Shown: positions 7,325 to 18,153, counted from the stretch's first letter. The stretch is DNA of 22,143 nucleotides from Candidatus Pelagibacterales bacterium (GCA_016777745.1 JADHQX010000008.1:1-22143), one strand, 5' to 3'. The notes: generated by a model from the letters alone, not told the origin. Program-made: numbers and translations.

Positions 7325-9361
7325 TTAAGTGAAGTATTTATTCTTTTTTTGTTTTGGAGTTCTAATATAATCTAGCTCTAAGTCTCTTTTTTCTAATTTT
7401 CTAATTTCATCCCTTATATTTGCTGCTTCTTCAAAATTTAAATCTTCAGCATATTTTATCATCTTATCTCTTAATGATTTTAGATGTTTCTCAATATTGT
7501 TGCCAACCATCTTATATTCTTCATTGGTTTTGGTTACATTGTCCTCATTAATATTAATATTTTCCAAAGTCTGATTTATATCACGTTTTATACTTTGTGG
7601 AGTAATACCGTTAATTTTATTATGCTTTTCTTGAATTAAACGCCTTCTTTTTGTTTCATTAATTGCATATTGCATACTTTTTGTTATTTTATCTCCATAA
7701 AGTATAACTTTACTATCAACATTTCTTGCTGCTCTTCCAATTGTTTGAACTAATGAGCGTTCTGATCTTAAAAAACCTTCTTTGTCTGCATCCAAGATTG
7801 CAACTAATGCACACTCAGGAATATCCAAACCCTCACGTAAAAGATTAATTCCAATAAGTATATCAAAAACACCCCTTCTTAGATCTTGAAGAATTTCTAT
7901 TCTTTCTAAAGTGTCAATATCAGAATGCATATATCTAACTTTTAAGCCATTTTCATGCATATACTCCGTTAGATCTTCAGCCATTCTCTTGGTAAGTGTA
8001 GTCACAAGAACTCTATGATTATTCTCAATTATTTTTCTAGCTTCTAGAATTAAATCTTCAATTTGAGTTTTAGCTGGTCTTACTTCAACTTCAGGATCGA
8101 TAAGACCCGTTGGTCTAATAATCTGCTCAACAAAAACGCCTTTTGTTTGATCTAGTTCCCATGAGCCTGGAGTAGCTGATATAAATAAAGTTTGAGGACG
8201 CATTGCTTCCCATTCTTCAAACTTAAGTGGCCTGTTATCTAAACATGAAGGCAATCTAAACCCATACTCAGAAAGCGTTGTTTTTCTGCTTCTGTCACCT
8301 TTATACATTCCTCCGAGCTGAGGTACCGTTACATGACTTTCATCAACGAATAAAAGGGCATTGTCAGGAAGGTATTCAAATAGAGTGGGGGGTGGTTCAC
8401 CTTCTTTACGACCAGATAAGTAGCGCGAATAATTCTCAATTCCGTTACAGCTCCCAGTAGCTTCGATCATCTCTAAGTCAAATTTAGTTCTCTCTTCAAT
8501 ACGCTGTGCCTCAATTAATTTATCTTGCGCTTTAAATTCTGGTATTCTTTTTTTTAACTCTTTTTTAATTAAGATCATAGCCTGTTGTAGAGTTGGACGA
8601 GGTGTTACATAGTGACTATTCGCATAAACTTTTATTTTTTCTAGATCTTCATTTTTCTTTCCTGTCAATGGATCGAATTCACAAATAGATTCTAGTTCAT
8701 CTCCAAATAATGAAATTCTCCAAGCTCTATCTTCATAATGAGAAGGAAATATCTCCACTAAATCACCTCTAACCCTAAAAGTACCTCTGTGAAAATCAGT
8801 GTCATTTCTTTTATATTGCAGCTCTACTAATTTTTGAATGAGTTCATTGCGACCAATTTTTTGGTTTTTAACAATTTCTACAATCATATCTCCATAAGTT
8901 TCAGCGGATCCAATTCCATAAATACAAGATACACTGGCAACAATTATTACATCTTTTCTTTCTAAAAGCGCTCTAGTAGCTGAATGACGCATTCTATCTA
9001 TTTGCTCGTTAATAGAAGATTCTTTTTCGATAAATGTATTTGACTTAGGAACATATGCCTCAGGCATATAGTAGTCATAGTACGAAACAAAATATTCAAC
9101 AGCATTGTTTGGAAAGAAAGATTTCATTTCACCATATAATTGTGCCGCTAAGGTTTTATTAGGAGCTAAAATTAGAGCCGGTCTTTGAACCGCTTCAATA
9201 GTTTTAGCCATTGTAAAGGTTTTACCTGATCCCGTTACACCAAGAAGAACTTGATTATTTTCATTTTTTTTTATATTTGATACAATTTCTTTAATAGCCT
9301 CAGGCTGGTCACCAGCTGGCTTATATTCTGCAACAACTTCGAATTTTTGATTAATGGACAT
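7325..9361 (-). CDS. uvrB: Excinuclease ABC subunit B
   Basis: The damage-verifying helicase-like core of nucleotide excision repair, loaded by UvrA and then joined by UvrC. Its 678 residues contain Walker A GVTGSGKT (41-48), the beta-hairpin [17 protein letters not shown] (91-107) that inserts between strands, the UvrA-interaction region (about 155-250), DESH of motif II (340-343), SATPGSWE of motif III (395-402), [10 protein letters not shown] (507-516), QTIGRAARN of motif VI (539-547) and a C-terminal UVR helix pair (about 622-660) that matches the one in UvrC. Nothing essential is missing. It is the first gene of a six-gene minus-strand run ending with pgsA, so uvrB and uvrC are co-transcribed. 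The upstream region lacks a recognisable alphaproteobacterial SOS box. aspC is transcribed divergently 86 bp away. Confidence 0.97.
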   Translation of the reverse strand: MSINQKFEVVAEYKPAGDQPEAIKEIVSNIKKNENNQVLLGVTGSGKTFTMAKTIEAVQRPALILAPNKTLAAQLYGEMKSFFPNNAVEYFVSYYDYYMPEAYVPKSNTFIEKESSINEQIDRMRHSATRALLERKDVIIVASVSCIYGIGSAETYGDMIVEIVKNQKIGRNELIQKLVELQYKRNDTDFHRGTFRVRGDLVEIFPSHYEDRAWRISLFGDELESICEFDPLTGKKNEDLEKIKVYANSHYVTPRPTLQQAMILIKKELKKRIPEFKAQDKLIEAQRIEERTKFDLEMIEATGSCNGIENYSRYLSGRKEGEPPPTLFEYLPDNALLFVDESHVTVPQLGGMYKGDRSRKTTLSEYGFRLPSCLDNRPLKFEEWEAMRPQTLFISATPGSWELDQTKGVFVEQIIRPTGLIDPEVEVRPAKTQIEDLILEARKIIENNHRVLVTTLTKRMAEDLTEYMHENGLKVRYMHSDIDTLERIEILQDLRRGVFDILIGINLLREGLDIPECALVAILDADKEGFLRSERSLVQTIGRAARNVDSKVILYGDKITKSMQYAINETKRRRLIQEKHNKINGITPQSIKRDINQTLENININEDNVTKTNEEYKMVGNNIEKHLKSLRDKMIKYAEDLNFEEAANIRDEIRKLEKRDLELDYIRTPKQKKNKYFT

Positions 9362-10649
<1,288 letters not shown>

Positions 10650-10661
10650 TACCCAATTACT

Positions 10662-11594
10662 CTATTCTAAGCTTGATATATATTTTTCAGCTTCTAAAGC
10701 TGCCATACAACCCATACCAGCAGCAGTAACAGCTTGACGATATGTTTTATCTCTAACGTCACCAGCAGCATAAACTCCATTAATATTGGTTAATGTTGAA
10801 TCAGGCTCTGTAATAATATAACCCTCATCATCCATATTAATTTGACTTTTAAATATTTGAGTAGCTGGATCATGTCCTATTGCAATAAATACACCATCAA
10901 CCTTTAAATCAGTCATAGTACCATCAATTGTACTTTTCAATTTAATTCCAGTAACATTAGTTGGATTTTCTTCACCAGTAATTTCAGCAAGTTCTGAATT
11001 CCAAATTATGCTTATTTTTTTATTTTTGAACAATCTTTCTTGAAGAATTTTTTCTGATCTTAGAGCATCTCTTCTATGTACTAGGTACACTTTAGAGGCA
11101 AAGTTAGTTAAAAATAAAGCCTCTTCAACAGCAGAATTTCCACCACCAATAACAGCAACTTCTTTTTCTTTAAAAAAGAATCCATCACAAGTAGCACATG
11201 CAGAAACACCATAGCCCTGAAACTTCTGCTCTGAAGGAAGCCCTAGCCATCTGGATTGTGCACCAGTAGAGATTATAACTGTATCAGCTGTATAAGTTGT
11301 TCCACTTTCACTTTCAGCAGTAAATGGTTTGCTTGAAAAGTCTACTTTAGTAATCATATCGTTGACTATATTTGTACCAACATTTTTAGCTTGTTGTTCC
11401 ATTTGCTCCATAAGCCATGGACCTTGTATAACGTCACCAAAGCCAGGATAGTTTTCAACCTCTGTTGTTATTGTTAGCTGTCCTCCAGGTTGTAAACCTT
11501 GCACAATTGTAGGCTTTAACATTGCTCTTGCAGCATAAATTGCTGCTGTATAGCCCGCAGGGCCCGAACCAATTATAAGAACTTGTGAATGCAT
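10662..11594 (-). CDS. trxB: Thioredoxin reductase (NADPH)
   Basis: A cytoplasmic flavoenzyme reducing thioredoxin with NADPH. Its 310 residues contain the N-terminal FAD loop IIGSGPAGYTAAIYAAR (7-23), GGQLTITTEVENYPGF (37-52), the redox-active dithiol C133-A-T-C136 in SACATCDGFF, the second dinucleotide loop VIGGGNSAVEEALFL (148-162), NADPH-phosphate binding HRRDALRSE (173-181), and the C-terminal FAD motif GVYAAGDVRD with RQAVTAAGMGCMAALEAE. The set is complete for a low-molecular-weight bacterial TrxR. It is a single-gene unit between the convergent aspC and the divergent ELM1-family gene. An AAGGA at 11609-11605 lies 10 bp before the ATG, one of the few Shine-Dalgarno-like sites in the window. 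A ferredoxin-dependent relative is unlikely because the HRR motif for NADPH is intact. Confidence 0.96.
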   Translation of the reverse strand: MHSQVLIIGSGPAGYTAAIYAARAMLKPTIVQGLQPGGQLTITTEVENYPGFGDVIQGPWLMEQMEQQAKNVGTNIVNDMITKVDFSSKPFTAESESGTTYTADTVIISTGAQSRWLGLPSEQKFQGYGVSACATCDGFFFKEKEVAVIGGGNSAVEEALFLTNFASKVYLVHRRDALRSEKILQERLFKNKKISIIWNSELAEITGEENPTNVTGIKLKSTIDGTMTDLKVDGVFIAIGHDPATQIFKSQINMDDEGYIITEPDSTLTNINGVYAAGDVRDKTYRQAVTAAGMGCMAALEAEKYISSLE

Positions 11595-11604
11595 TTAATG
11601 TTTT

Positions 11605-11609
11605 TCCTT
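11605..11609 (-). promoter_or_regulatory. Possible ribosome binding site of trxB
   Basis: AAGGA on the minus strand lies 10 bp before the trxB ATG. The spacing is a little long, but most other starts in the window show nothing comparable. Confidence 0.3.
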
Positions 11610-11649
11610 GATAATATAAGTTAATAAAAGTTTTGAATTATAATATTTA

Positions 11650-11655
11650 TATAAT
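11650..11655 (+). promoter_or_regulatory. Candidate -10 element of the ELM1-family gene
   Basis: A perfect TATAAT occupies -12 to -7 relative to the ATG at 11662, which would start transcription on the start codon. A second perfect TATAAT lies at 11639-11644. I find no convincing -35 hexamer at normal spacing for either, so the choice is open. There is no Shine-Dalgarno before the ATG. Confidence 0.38.
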
Positions 11656-11661
11656 GACTCC

Positions 11662-12624
11662 ATGACAGATTACAAGAAAGATAAAATAGCTTGGTGCGTA
11701 ACTGACGGAGCAGCAGGAAATATAAGTCAGGTTAAAGGCTTAGCTGATGCCATGAAACTTAATTATCAATTAAAGGTTGTAGAATTGAGATCACCTTGGA
11801 AATACCTGCCACCTGGTTACTTGCCAGCTATTGATTCTTCGATAAAAAATTTAATTGATTTTAGAGAAAATATTTCACCAGATTATTTAATTACCGCAGG
11901 CAGAAAAAGTGTTTATTTATCGTTGTATTTAAAAAATAAGCTTAAAAACAATATAACAACAATACATATTCAGGATCCTAAAATTAACTCTCAATTTTTT
12001 GATTATGTTGTTGCCCCTGAACATGATTCTATTCAAGGGCCAAATGTTATTAAGTCAGTATTAGCAATAAATCATATAAATGAAAAATTATTACTTCTAG
12101 AGTCTGATAAATTTAAAGAAAAATTATCTACTTTGGATAAACCAATTGTAACTTTAATTATTGGAGGCAAAAGTAATAACTATATTTTTGATAACGTGGC
12201 ACTTGTGAATTTATCTAAAATGATTGACAATATAGTAAATATTAATTCGATATCTTTAGTTATATTATTCTCAAGAAGGACTGATTTTTTTATTAAAGAG
12301 TATCTAATAAATAGATATTCAGAAATTCATACTGTATGGACCGATGAATCAAACAATCCATATCTTACATTATTAAGCCAATCTTCATGCTTAATATGTA
12401 CTAGTGACTCAGTATCCATGATTTCAGAGGCGGTATGTTCCAAAAAACCAGTCTTTATATTTAGATTAAAAAGTAAGAAAAAAAGTAATAGAATTGAAAC
12501 ATTCAATGAAAAGTTACTACAACTTGGCTACACCAAAGAGCTATCCACCAAGTTAACTTTTGATAAGACAAATTATGTAAATGAGACATTATCAATAGCT
12601 GAAAAAATTTTAAGTAAAGATTAG
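11662..12624 (+). CDS. ELM1-family (DUF1022) protein, predicted glycosyltransferase-like
   Basis: A 320-residue protein of the family named after plant mitochondrial fission factor ELM1, widespread in alphaproteobacteria. Visible landmarks are the N-terminal WCVTDGAAGNISQVKGLADA (11-30), LITAGRKSVYLSL (76-88), HIQDPKI (102-108), FDYVVAPEHDSIQGPNVI (113-130), LIIGGKSNNYIF (165-176), LVILFSRRT (199-207) and CTSDSVSMISEAVCSKKPV (246-264). The glycine-rich middle and the SDSVSMISEA motif resemble the nucleotide-sugar side of GT-B enzymes, but no donor or acceptor is known. In Arabidopsis ELM1 recruits a dynamin-related protein to mitochondria; the bacterial role is undescribed as far as I know. 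No signal peptide or membrane segment is visible, so it is likely cytosolic or peripheral. It is followed after 10 bp by the Lrp-type gene and faces trxB across a 67-bp shared promoter region. Confidence 0.85.
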   Translation: MTDYKKDKIAWCVTDGAAGNISQVKGLADAMKLNYQLKVVELRSPWKYLPPGYLPAIDSSIKNLIDFRENISPDYLITAGRKSVYLSLYLKNKLKNNITTIHIQDPKINSQFFDYVVAPEHDSIQGPNVIKSVLAINHINEKLLLLESDKFKEKLSTLDKPIVTLIIGGKSNNYIFDNVALVNLSKMIDNIVNINSISLVILFSRRTDFFIKEYLINRYSEIHTVWTDESNNPYLTLLSQSSCLICTSDSVSMISEAVCSKKPVFIFRLKSKKKSNRIETFNEKLLQLGYTKELSTKLTFDKTNYVNETLSIAEKILSKD

Positions 12625-12634
12625 GTAAAATGAA

Positions 12635-13105
12635 ATGAACAAAAAAGAATTAGATTTAACGGATAAAAAAATATTAAGAATCTTGCAAGATGATGGGCGA
12701 ATTTCAAATTTAGACTTATCAAAAAAAATTGGTATGTCGCCACCTCCAACACTTAGAAGAGTAAGAGATCTAGAGCAGCAGGGTTATATAGATGGGTTTA
12801 GAGCAAATTTAAATCATGCAAAACTTGGTTACGACTTAACAGCTTTTATATTTGTTGGATTAAAAAACCAAAACGAAGAAGAACTTAATAAATTTGAAAA
12901 GTTGGTCTGGGGCTGGGAAGAAGTTAGAGAATGTTACATGTTAAATGGGGATGTCGACTTTATATTAAAATGTGTAGCTAAAAATATGAATGCATTTCAG
13001 GAATTTCTCACAAATAACATTTCCTCTAATGATAATATCTCTAGTATTAAAACTGCTTTTGCAATCAAAGCAACAAAATCACTTGGAAATGTTCCCTTAG
13101 ATTAG
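12635..13105 (+). CDS. Lrp/AsnC-family transcriptional regulator
   Basis: A 156-residue feast/famine regulator. The N-terminal helix-turn-helix is in [20 protein letters not shown] and [27 protein letters not shown] (residues 7-52). The C-terminal ligand-binding and oligomerisation (RAM) domain spans about 66-145, with the family's glycine-aspartate turn in [14 protein letters not shown] (G105, D106). Members bind amino acids and control their uptake and metabolism; the effector here is unknown. It starts 10 bp after the ELM1-family stop behind a weak AGG-like site and is probably transcribed with it. Its stop overlaps that of the convergent carB by 4 bp. Nearby ilvE, aspC and carAB are plausible but unproven targets. 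Confidence 0.92.
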   Translation: MNKKELDLTDKKILRILQDDGRISNLDLSKKIGMSPPPTLRRVRDLEQQGYIDGFRANLNHAKLGYDLTAFIFVGLKNQNEEELNKFEKLVWGWEEVRECYMLNGDVDFILKCVAKNMNAFQEFLTNNISSNDNISSIKTAFAIKATKSLGNVPLD

Positions 13106-16100
13106 TGATATTCTGAAATTGGGTGAACAGTTAATTCCTCACCACTTTTCAATCTCTTTATAGAATTAATAGCAGCTCTTGCACCTGATACTGTTAAAAA
13201 ATAGGGTACGTTTCTATTTAATGCAGTTCTTCTTAAACTAAATGAGTCATTTATAGATTTTCTAGTTTCTGTGGTATTTATTACAATATTCACTTTATCG
13301 CTTTTAAGCAGGTCTACAATATGAGGACTTCCTTCGGTAACCTTATTTACAAAATTTATTTTAATACCACTTTCTTTTAAAAATGAGCCAGTTCCACTAG
13401 TAGCAAAAATTTTAAATCCTTGTTTAGCAAAAGATCTAACTGCAGGTAACACTTTTGCTTTATCACTATCTTTAACTGATACAAATAAATTTCCTTTTAT
13501 AGGAAGTGGGTTTGATGCAGCCATTTGACATTTAATAAAAGCCGTCTCCATATCTTTATCGATAGACATAACTTCACCTGTAGATTTCATTTCAGGTCCA
13601 AGAATTGTGTCTACATTAGGAAATCTTTTAAAGGGAAACACAGGTTCTTTTATTGCTATATACGACATTTTCTTTTGTTTAACTTTAAGATCTTTTAATT
13701 TTTTACCAACTGAAATTTTACTAGCTAACTGGACAATCTGTAATCCTGTTGATTTTGCTACAAAAGGAACGGTACGACTACTTCTTGGATTCACCTCTAA
13801 TAAAAAGATGTTATTATTTTGAATGGCGAATTGGATATTTAGCAGACCTTTGACTTGTAAAGCTATAGCCAGTTTCTTGGTTTGTTTCTTAATATCTTCA
13901 ATAATTTTATCAGAAAGTGAGTATGGTGGCAGCGTGCAAGTTGAATCACCTGAGTGGATTCCTGCTTCTTCAATATGTTCCATAATTCCAGCTATGATTA
14001 CATCTTCACCATCAGATATGGCGTCTACATCTACCTCTATAGAATCTTTGAGATAACTATCAATCAGCACTGGACTATCTCCAGAAATAATCACATCCTG
14101 CTTAAAGTATTTTTTTAATTCATCAGTTTTGTGAACAATTTCCATTGCCCGACCTCCTAGTACATATGATGGCCTTATAACCGCTGGAAAACCAATTCGT
14201 TTAATTATATCAAATGCCTGTTTTTCAGAGTAAGCAATACCATTTATTGGCTGAAGTAAATTTAGATCATCAACAATCTTTTTAAATCTTTCTCTATCTT
14301 CAGCTAAGTCAATAGAATCAACAGATGTTCCTAAAATTGGAATATTCATTTTATTTAAATATTCAGATAGTTTTAAGGGTGTTTGACCTCCAAATTGAAC
14401 AATTACACCAACAAGTTTACCATTAGTTTTTTCTCTCTTTATAATTTCATATACGTCTTCGTCAGTTAGTGGCTCAAAGTACAATCGATCACTTGTGTCA
14501 GGATCAGTTGAAACTGTTTCTGGATTACAATTAATCATAATAGTTTCATAGTTCATCTTTTTAAGAGCAAAAGATGCATGGCAACAGCAGTAGTCAAATT
14601 CAATTCCTTGACCAATTCTATTTGGGCCACTTCCTAGTATTACAATCTTTTTTTTGTTAGTAGGTTTAGATTCGCATCCATTATTATTTAATTCATATTT
14701 ATGATATGTTGAATACATATATGGAGTTAAAGATTTAAATTCTGCAGCGCATGTATCTATTCTTTTAAAATTAGGAGCTACTTTTAATTTAGTTCTTATC
14801 TGAAAAATCTTATCTACATCTACACCAGACAATTCGGATAATTTTTTGTCACTAAAACCTAAAGATTTAATTTTCTGCAGCTCTAGAGCATTTTTTGGTA
14901 TTCCATCCTGCTTTATATTATTTTCCTTAGCTACAATTAAACCTATTTGTTCGATAAACCATGGATCAATTTTACATGCTTGATGAATTTCTTTTGATGT
15001 TTTTTTGAACCTTATTGCTTGAGCTATTTTTAAAAGTCTATCTGAGGTAGGTTTTTTTAATTCATTTAAAATATTATCTTTGGTCAGAAGTTTTTTTTCA
15101 TTATTTACTTTTACTTGGTCTAAACCATTAAGTCCTATTTCTAACGAACGAAGCGCTTTTTGTAAGGACTCTGGAAAAGATCTTCCTATTGCCATGGCCT
15201 CACCAACCGACTTCATGGCACTGGTTAATAGTGGTTTGGTAAGTTGAAATTTTTCAAAAGTAAATCTTGGAATTTTAGTAACTACATAATCAATTGTTGG
15301 TTCAAATGATGCGGGTGTTACTTTTGTAATTTCATTCTGAAGTTCATCAAGAGTATAGCCAACTGCTAACTTTGCAGCAATTTTAGCAATTGGGAAACCT
15401 GTTGCCTTTGAAGCTAGCGCAGATGATCTTGAAACTCTTGGGTTCATTTCTATAATAACAAGACGACCATTTTTAGGATTAACTGCAAATTGCACATTAG
15501 AGCCACCAGTTTCAACTCCAATTTCTCTTAAGCATGCAATTGAGGCGTTTCGCATGTCTTGATACTCTTTATCTGTCAGAGTGAGTGCAGGAGCAACAGT
15601 TATTGAATCTCCAGTATGAATTCCCATAGGGTCAATGTTTTCAATTGAACAAACAATAATACAGTTGTCATTTTTATCTCTGACAACTTCCATTTCAAAT
15701 TCTTTCCAGCCTGCTACCGATTCTTCAATTAATATTTCACTTATTGGAGAGCTATAAAGGCCGGACTTAGCAATTTCATCAAACTCTTTTTTTGTTTTAG
15801 CAATACCACCGCCTGTGCCACCTAGCGTATAAGATGGTCTAATGATAACTGGTAAGCCTAATTTTTTTAGAGCTGATTGTGCTTGGCTATAAGTTCTAGC
15901 GATATGTGCTTCTGGTACATCCAATCCAATTTTTTTCATTGCTTTATAGAAGCTTTCTCTTTCTTCGGCTTTCTTAATTGCCTTTAGGTTTGCACCTATT
16001 AAGTCAACTTTGTATTTTTTTAACACTCCATTATTAGACAAAGAGATGGCTATATTCAGAGCAGTTTGCCCGCCCATGGTTGGCAACAAAACGTCAGGCT

Positions 16101-16344
16101 TTTCTTTTATGATTATTTTTTCAACAACTTCAGGAGTAATTGGCTCAATATAGACTTTATCCGCAGTTTCTGGATCAGTCATTATTGTTGCCGGATTAGA
16201 ATTTATTAATATTACTCGATAGCCTTCTTCTCTTAAGGCTTTGCATGCTTGTGTGCCGGAGTAATCAAATTCACACCCTTGGCCAATTATAATTGGACCA
16301 GCTCCAACAACTAAAATTGATTTTATATCTTTTCTTTTAGGCAT
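13102..16344 (-). CDS. carB: Carbamoyl-phosphate synthase large subunit
   Basis: Makes carbamoyl phosphate from bicarbonate, two ATP and ammonia delivered by CarA, feeding pyrimidine and arginine synthesis. The 1080 residues show the typical internal duplication. The first synthetase half has [20 protein letters not shown] (21-40), [20 protein letters not shown] (49-68) and the ATP-grasp loop [13 protein letters not shown] (168-180), with [18 protein letters not shown] (299-316). The second half repeats these as [54 protein letters not shown] and [18 protein letters not shown]. The C-terminal MGS-like regulatory domain (about the last 140 residues) contains [20 protein letters not shown], the region that binds allosteric effectors in E. 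coli. The ATG shares one base with the carA stop (TAATG). The end overlaps the convergent Lrp-type gene. Confidence 0.98.
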   Translation of the reverse strand: MPKRKDIKSILVVGAGPIIIGQGCEFDYSGTQACKALREEGYRVILINSNPATIMTDPETADKVYIEPITPEVVEKIIIKEKPDVLLPTMGGQTALNIAISLSNNGVLKKYKVDLIGANLKAIKKAEERESFYKAMKKIGLDVPEAHIARTYSQAQSALKKLGLPVIIRPSYTLGGTGGGIAKTKKEFDEIAKSGLYSSPISEILIEESVAGWKEFEMEVVRDKNDNCIIVCSIENIDPMGIHTGDSITVAPALTLTDKEYQDMRNASIACLREIGVETGGSNVQFAVNPKNGRLVIIEMNPRVSRSSALASKATGFPIAKIAAKLAVGYTLDELQNEITKVTPASFEPTIDYVVTKIPRFTFEKFQLTKPLLTSAMKSVGEAMAIGRSFPESLQKALRSLEIGLNGLDQVKVNNEKKLLTKDNILNELKKPTSDRLLKIAQAIRFKKTSKEIHQACKIDPWFIEQIGLIVAKENNIKQDGIPKNALELQKIKSLGFSDKKLSELSGVDVDKIFQIRTKLKVAPNFKRIDTCAAEFKSLTPYMYSTYHKYELNNNGCESKPTNKKKIVILGSGPNRIGQGIEFDYCCCHASFALKKMNYETIMINCNPETVSTDPDTSDRLYFEPLTDEDVYEIIKREKTNGKLVGVIVQFGGQTPLKLSEYLNKMNIPILGTSVDSIDLAEDRERFKKIVDDLNLLQPINGIAYSEKQAFDIIKRIGFPAVIRPSYVLGGRAMEIVHKTDELKKYFKQDVIISGDSPVLIDSYLKDSIEVDVDAISDGEDVIIAGIMEHIEEAGIHSGDSTCTLPPYSLSDKIIEDIKKQTKKLAIALQVKGLLNIQFAIQNNNIFLLEVNPRSSRTVPFVAKSTGLQIVQLASKISVGKKLKDLKVKQKKMSYIAIKEPVFPFKRFPNVDTILGPEMKSTGEVMSIDKDMETAFIKCQMAASNPLPIKGNLFVSVKDSDKAKVLPAVRSFAKQGFKIFATSGTGSFLKESGIKINFVNKVTEGSPHIVDLLKSDKVNIVINTTETRKSINDSFSLRRTALNRNVPYFLTVSGARAAINSIKRLKSGEELTVHPISEYH

Positions 16345-17489
16345 TATTTCTTTCTTTTTATCATTTCAATAAATTCTTTAAACAGATAGTGACTATCATG
16401 AGGTCCAGGACTTGACTCGGGATGATACTGTACGGAAAACACTTTTTTTGTTTTATGTTTTATACCCTCAATACAACCATCAAATAAAGAAGTGTGAGTA
16501 ACAAGCACCGATGAAGGAATTGATTTTTTTGAAACTTCAAAGCCATGATTTTGTGAAGTAATTTCAACAAGTCCATTATTCAAATTTTTTACAGGATGAT
16601 TTGCACCTCTGTGACCTAAAAACATTTTTTTTGTTTTTGCTCCCATTGCCAACGCTATCAATTGATGACCAAGACAAATTCCAAATAAAGGAATATTATT
16701 TTTTATCAATTCTTTAATCGTAGGCACTGCATACTTTCCTGTAGCCTTAGGATCACCTGGGCCATTTGATAAGAAAACACCATCTGGCTTGAGTTTAATT
16801 ATATCATCTGCATTAGTAGTAGCGGGAACAACTATGATTTCAGCATTTAGTGCTGACAATGAATTTAATATATTTAGCTTTATTCCATAATCAACAGCTA
16901 CTATTTTATACCTTGCTTTTGTATTTTTATTAAATTTATAAGGTTCTGCACATGTAACTTGTTTGGCTAAATCTAGACCATCTAGTCCAGACCAATCCCT
17001 ATTAATTTTTTTAAGTTCAGTAATTTTAGCTTTTGGGTTGGTAGATAGACTACCTTTGGGAGCACCAAAATCTCTAATTGAATTTGTAATTTCTCTCGTA
17101 TCAACATTGCAAATAGCTGGAATATCATTTTTCTTTAGCCATTCATCAAAGTGTTTAATGGATCTATAGTTTGAGGGGTTTGAAATATCGCAGTTTATAA
17201 TTATCCCTTTGGCATGTGGAATTAAAGTTTCATTATCTTTAAGATTAGTACCAACATTTCCTATATGCGGAAATGTAAAATTAATTATTTGACCTGCATA
17301 CGAAGGATCACTTATAATTTCTTGGTAACCTGTCATGGAAGTATTAAAACATACTTCGCCAACCACAGTTTTTTCTGCTCCGAATGCAACTCCTTTAAAA
17401 GTTTTATTATTATCTAGTACTAAAGTCGCAGAAGGGGAAACAGGTCCTTTTGATTTTTGACCCGACTTAGATACTTTAACATTGGACAT
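16344..17489 (-). CDS. carA: Carbamoyl-phosphate synthase small subunit (glutaminase)
   Basis: Hydrolyses glutamine and channels ammonia to CarB. Its 381 residues comprise the N-terminal CPSase small-chain domain (about 20-150; [24 protein letters not shown] at 44-67) and a C-terminal class-I glutamine amidotransferase domain (about 195-380). The triad is C272 in [17 protein letters not shown]356 and E358 in [13 protein letters not shown]. The oxyanion segment SNGPGDP (241-247) is present. The first 20 residues ([20 protein letters not shown]) are a polar, lysine/serine-rich extension before the conserved ATLVLDN. No closer in-frame ATG exists, so it appears genuine. It is the first gene of carAB, preceded by a TTTAAA-17-TATAAA promoter candidate. 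No attenuator or riboswitch is visible upstream. Confidence 0.97.
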   Translation of the reverse strand: MSNVKVSKSGQKSKGPVSPSATLVLDNNKTFKGVAFGAEKTVVGEVCFNTSMTGYQEIISDPSYAGQIINFTFPHIGNVGTNLKDNETLIPHAKGIIINCDISNPSNYRSIKHFDEWLKKNDIPAICNVDTREITNSIRDFGAPKGSLSTNPKAKITELKKINRDWSGLDGLDLAKQVTCAEPYKFNKNTKARYKIVAVDYGIKLNILNSLSALNAEIIVVPATTNADDIIKLKPDGVFLSNGPGDPKATGKYAVPTIKELIKNNIPLFGICLGHQLIALAMGAKTKKMFLGHRGANHPVKNLNNGLVEITSQNHGFEVSKKSIPSSVLVTHTSLFDGCIEGIKHKTKKVFSVQYHPESSPGPHDSHYLFKEFIEMIKRKK

Positions 17490-17505
17490 TAATTATGATT
17501 CTAGA

Positions 17506-17534
17506 TTTATAGGAATTTAATGCATTAATTTAAA
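17506..17534 (-). promoter_or_regulatory. Candidate promoter of carAB
   Basis: On the minus strand TTTAAA (17534-17529) and TATAAA (17511-17506) are spaced 17 bp apart, which fits a housekeeping sigma promoter. Transcription would begin about 10 bases before the carA ATG, leaving a very short leader without a Shine-Dalgarno. Confidence 0.42.
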
Positions 17535-17606
17535 GCATGCAAGGCAAAGAATCTGATGAAACAAGCCATTAATATTTATTATTCATTTGTTGCTGACTTA
17601 GTTAAC

Positions 17607-17635
17607 TTGATATAGATTTCGACCGAATTTACAAA
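17607..17635 (+). promoter_or_regulatory. Candidate promoter of yqeY
   Basis: TTGATA (17607-17612) and TACAAA (17630-17635) are 17 bp apart. The predicted start of transcription falls on the ATG at 17641. An alternative pair, TTGTTG (17587-17592) with TATAGA (17611-17616), has an 18-bp spacer and would leave an 18-base leader. Confidence 0.38.
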
Positions 17636-17640
17636 ATTAT

Positions 17641-18096
17641 ATGAAAAACTTAATAATTGATAAACTAGGTGAAGCTCAAAAAGCTGCAGATAAAAGTAGA
17701 ATACTGACTTTACGCCTTATTATTGCAGCTATTAAAGATAAAGAAATTGCTAGTCGATCAAATGGTGAGAATGATGAAATTGGTGATGAGACTATAGTTT
17801 CTTTGCTTAGGAAAATGATTAAGCAAAGACAAGATTCAATAGAAATGTTTACTAAGGCCAGTAGACAAGAACTTGTTGATAAAGAGTCTCTTGAGATAGA
17901 TATTATCAATGAGTTTCTTCCATCTCAATTAGATGAAGAACAAACAAAAGAAGCCTGTAAAATTGCTATAAAAGACCTAGAGGTAGATAGTATTAAAGCT
18001 ATGGGTAAGGTTGTTAAATATCTAAAAGATCAACATGGTGGTAGTGTTGACATGTCCTTAGCCAGTAAAATAATCAAAGAAATCCTTCAAAATTAA
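17641..18096 (+). CDS. yqeY: GatB/YqeY domain protein
   Basis: A 151-residue helical protein of the YqeY family, related to the C-terminal tRNA-binding domain of the amidotransferase subunit GatB. Family marks are LTLRLIIAAIKDKEIA (22-37), LLRKMIKQRQDSIEMF (55-70), ASRQELVDKESLEIDIINEFLPSQL (73-97), MGKVVKYLKDQHGGSVDMSLASKIIKE (121-147). A role in tRNA-dependent amidation or tRNA binding is a family-level guess; no catalytic residues are known. It lies between carA (divergent) and dnaG-rpoD, an order common in alphaproteobacteria. A hairpin with a short T-run follows 30 bp after its stop, just before dnaG. The start is set by the first ATG, since the N-terminus matches the family without extension. 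Confidence 0.9.
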   Translation: MKNLIIDKLGEAQKAADKSRILTLRLIIAAIKDKEIASRSNGENDEIGDETIVSLLRKMIKQRQDSIEMFTKASRQELVDKESLEIDIINEFLPSQLDEEQTKEACKIAIKDLEVDSIKAMGKVVKYLKDQHGGSVDMSLASKIIKEILQN

Positions 18097-18123
18097 TCTC
18101 TTTAGTTAAATTATTTTATTTTT

Positions 18124-18129
18124 TATAAT
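18124..18129 (+). promoter_or_regulatory. Candidate -10 element of dnaG-rpoD
   Basis: A perfect TATAAT lies 24 bp before the dnaG ATG. The hexamer 17 bp upstream, TTTAGT (18101-18106), matches the -35 consensus only partly. The leader would be about 18 bases with no Shine-Dalgarno. The element overlaps the left arm of an inverted repeat. Confidence 0.38.
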
Positions 18130-18150
18130 TAGAGATGTAGTACTCTAATT
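18127..18150 (+). terminator. Inverted repeat with T-run between yqeY and dnaG (weak terminator or operator)
   Basis: Perfect 8-bp arms AATTAGAG (18127-18134) and CTCTAATT (18143-18150) flank an 8-base loop and run into five Ts (18149-18153). This has the shape of an intrinsic terminator for yqeY, but the stem has only two G-C pairs, so its strength is doubtful. Because its left arm overlaps the TATAAT of dnaG, it could instead be a protein-binding site. Confidence 0.4.
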
Positions 18151-18153
18151 TTT

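Larger units (their letters stand above)
17490..17640. promoter_or_regulatory. Divergent intergenic region carA / yqeY
   Basis: At 151 bp this is the largest gap in the window. It holds promoter candidates for both flanking genes near its two ends. The middle (about 17540-17600) shows no tRNA, hairpin with T-tract, riboswitch-like structure or ORF that I can support. A small ATGC/GCAT inverted repeat at about 17520-17537 is too short to interpret. Confidence 0.5.

Noticed and set aside
17490..17640. Riboswitch, attenuator or small RNA ahead of carA or yqeY
   Set aside because: No paired arms of useful length, no T-tract hairpin, no leader peptide and no riboswitch core that I recognise.
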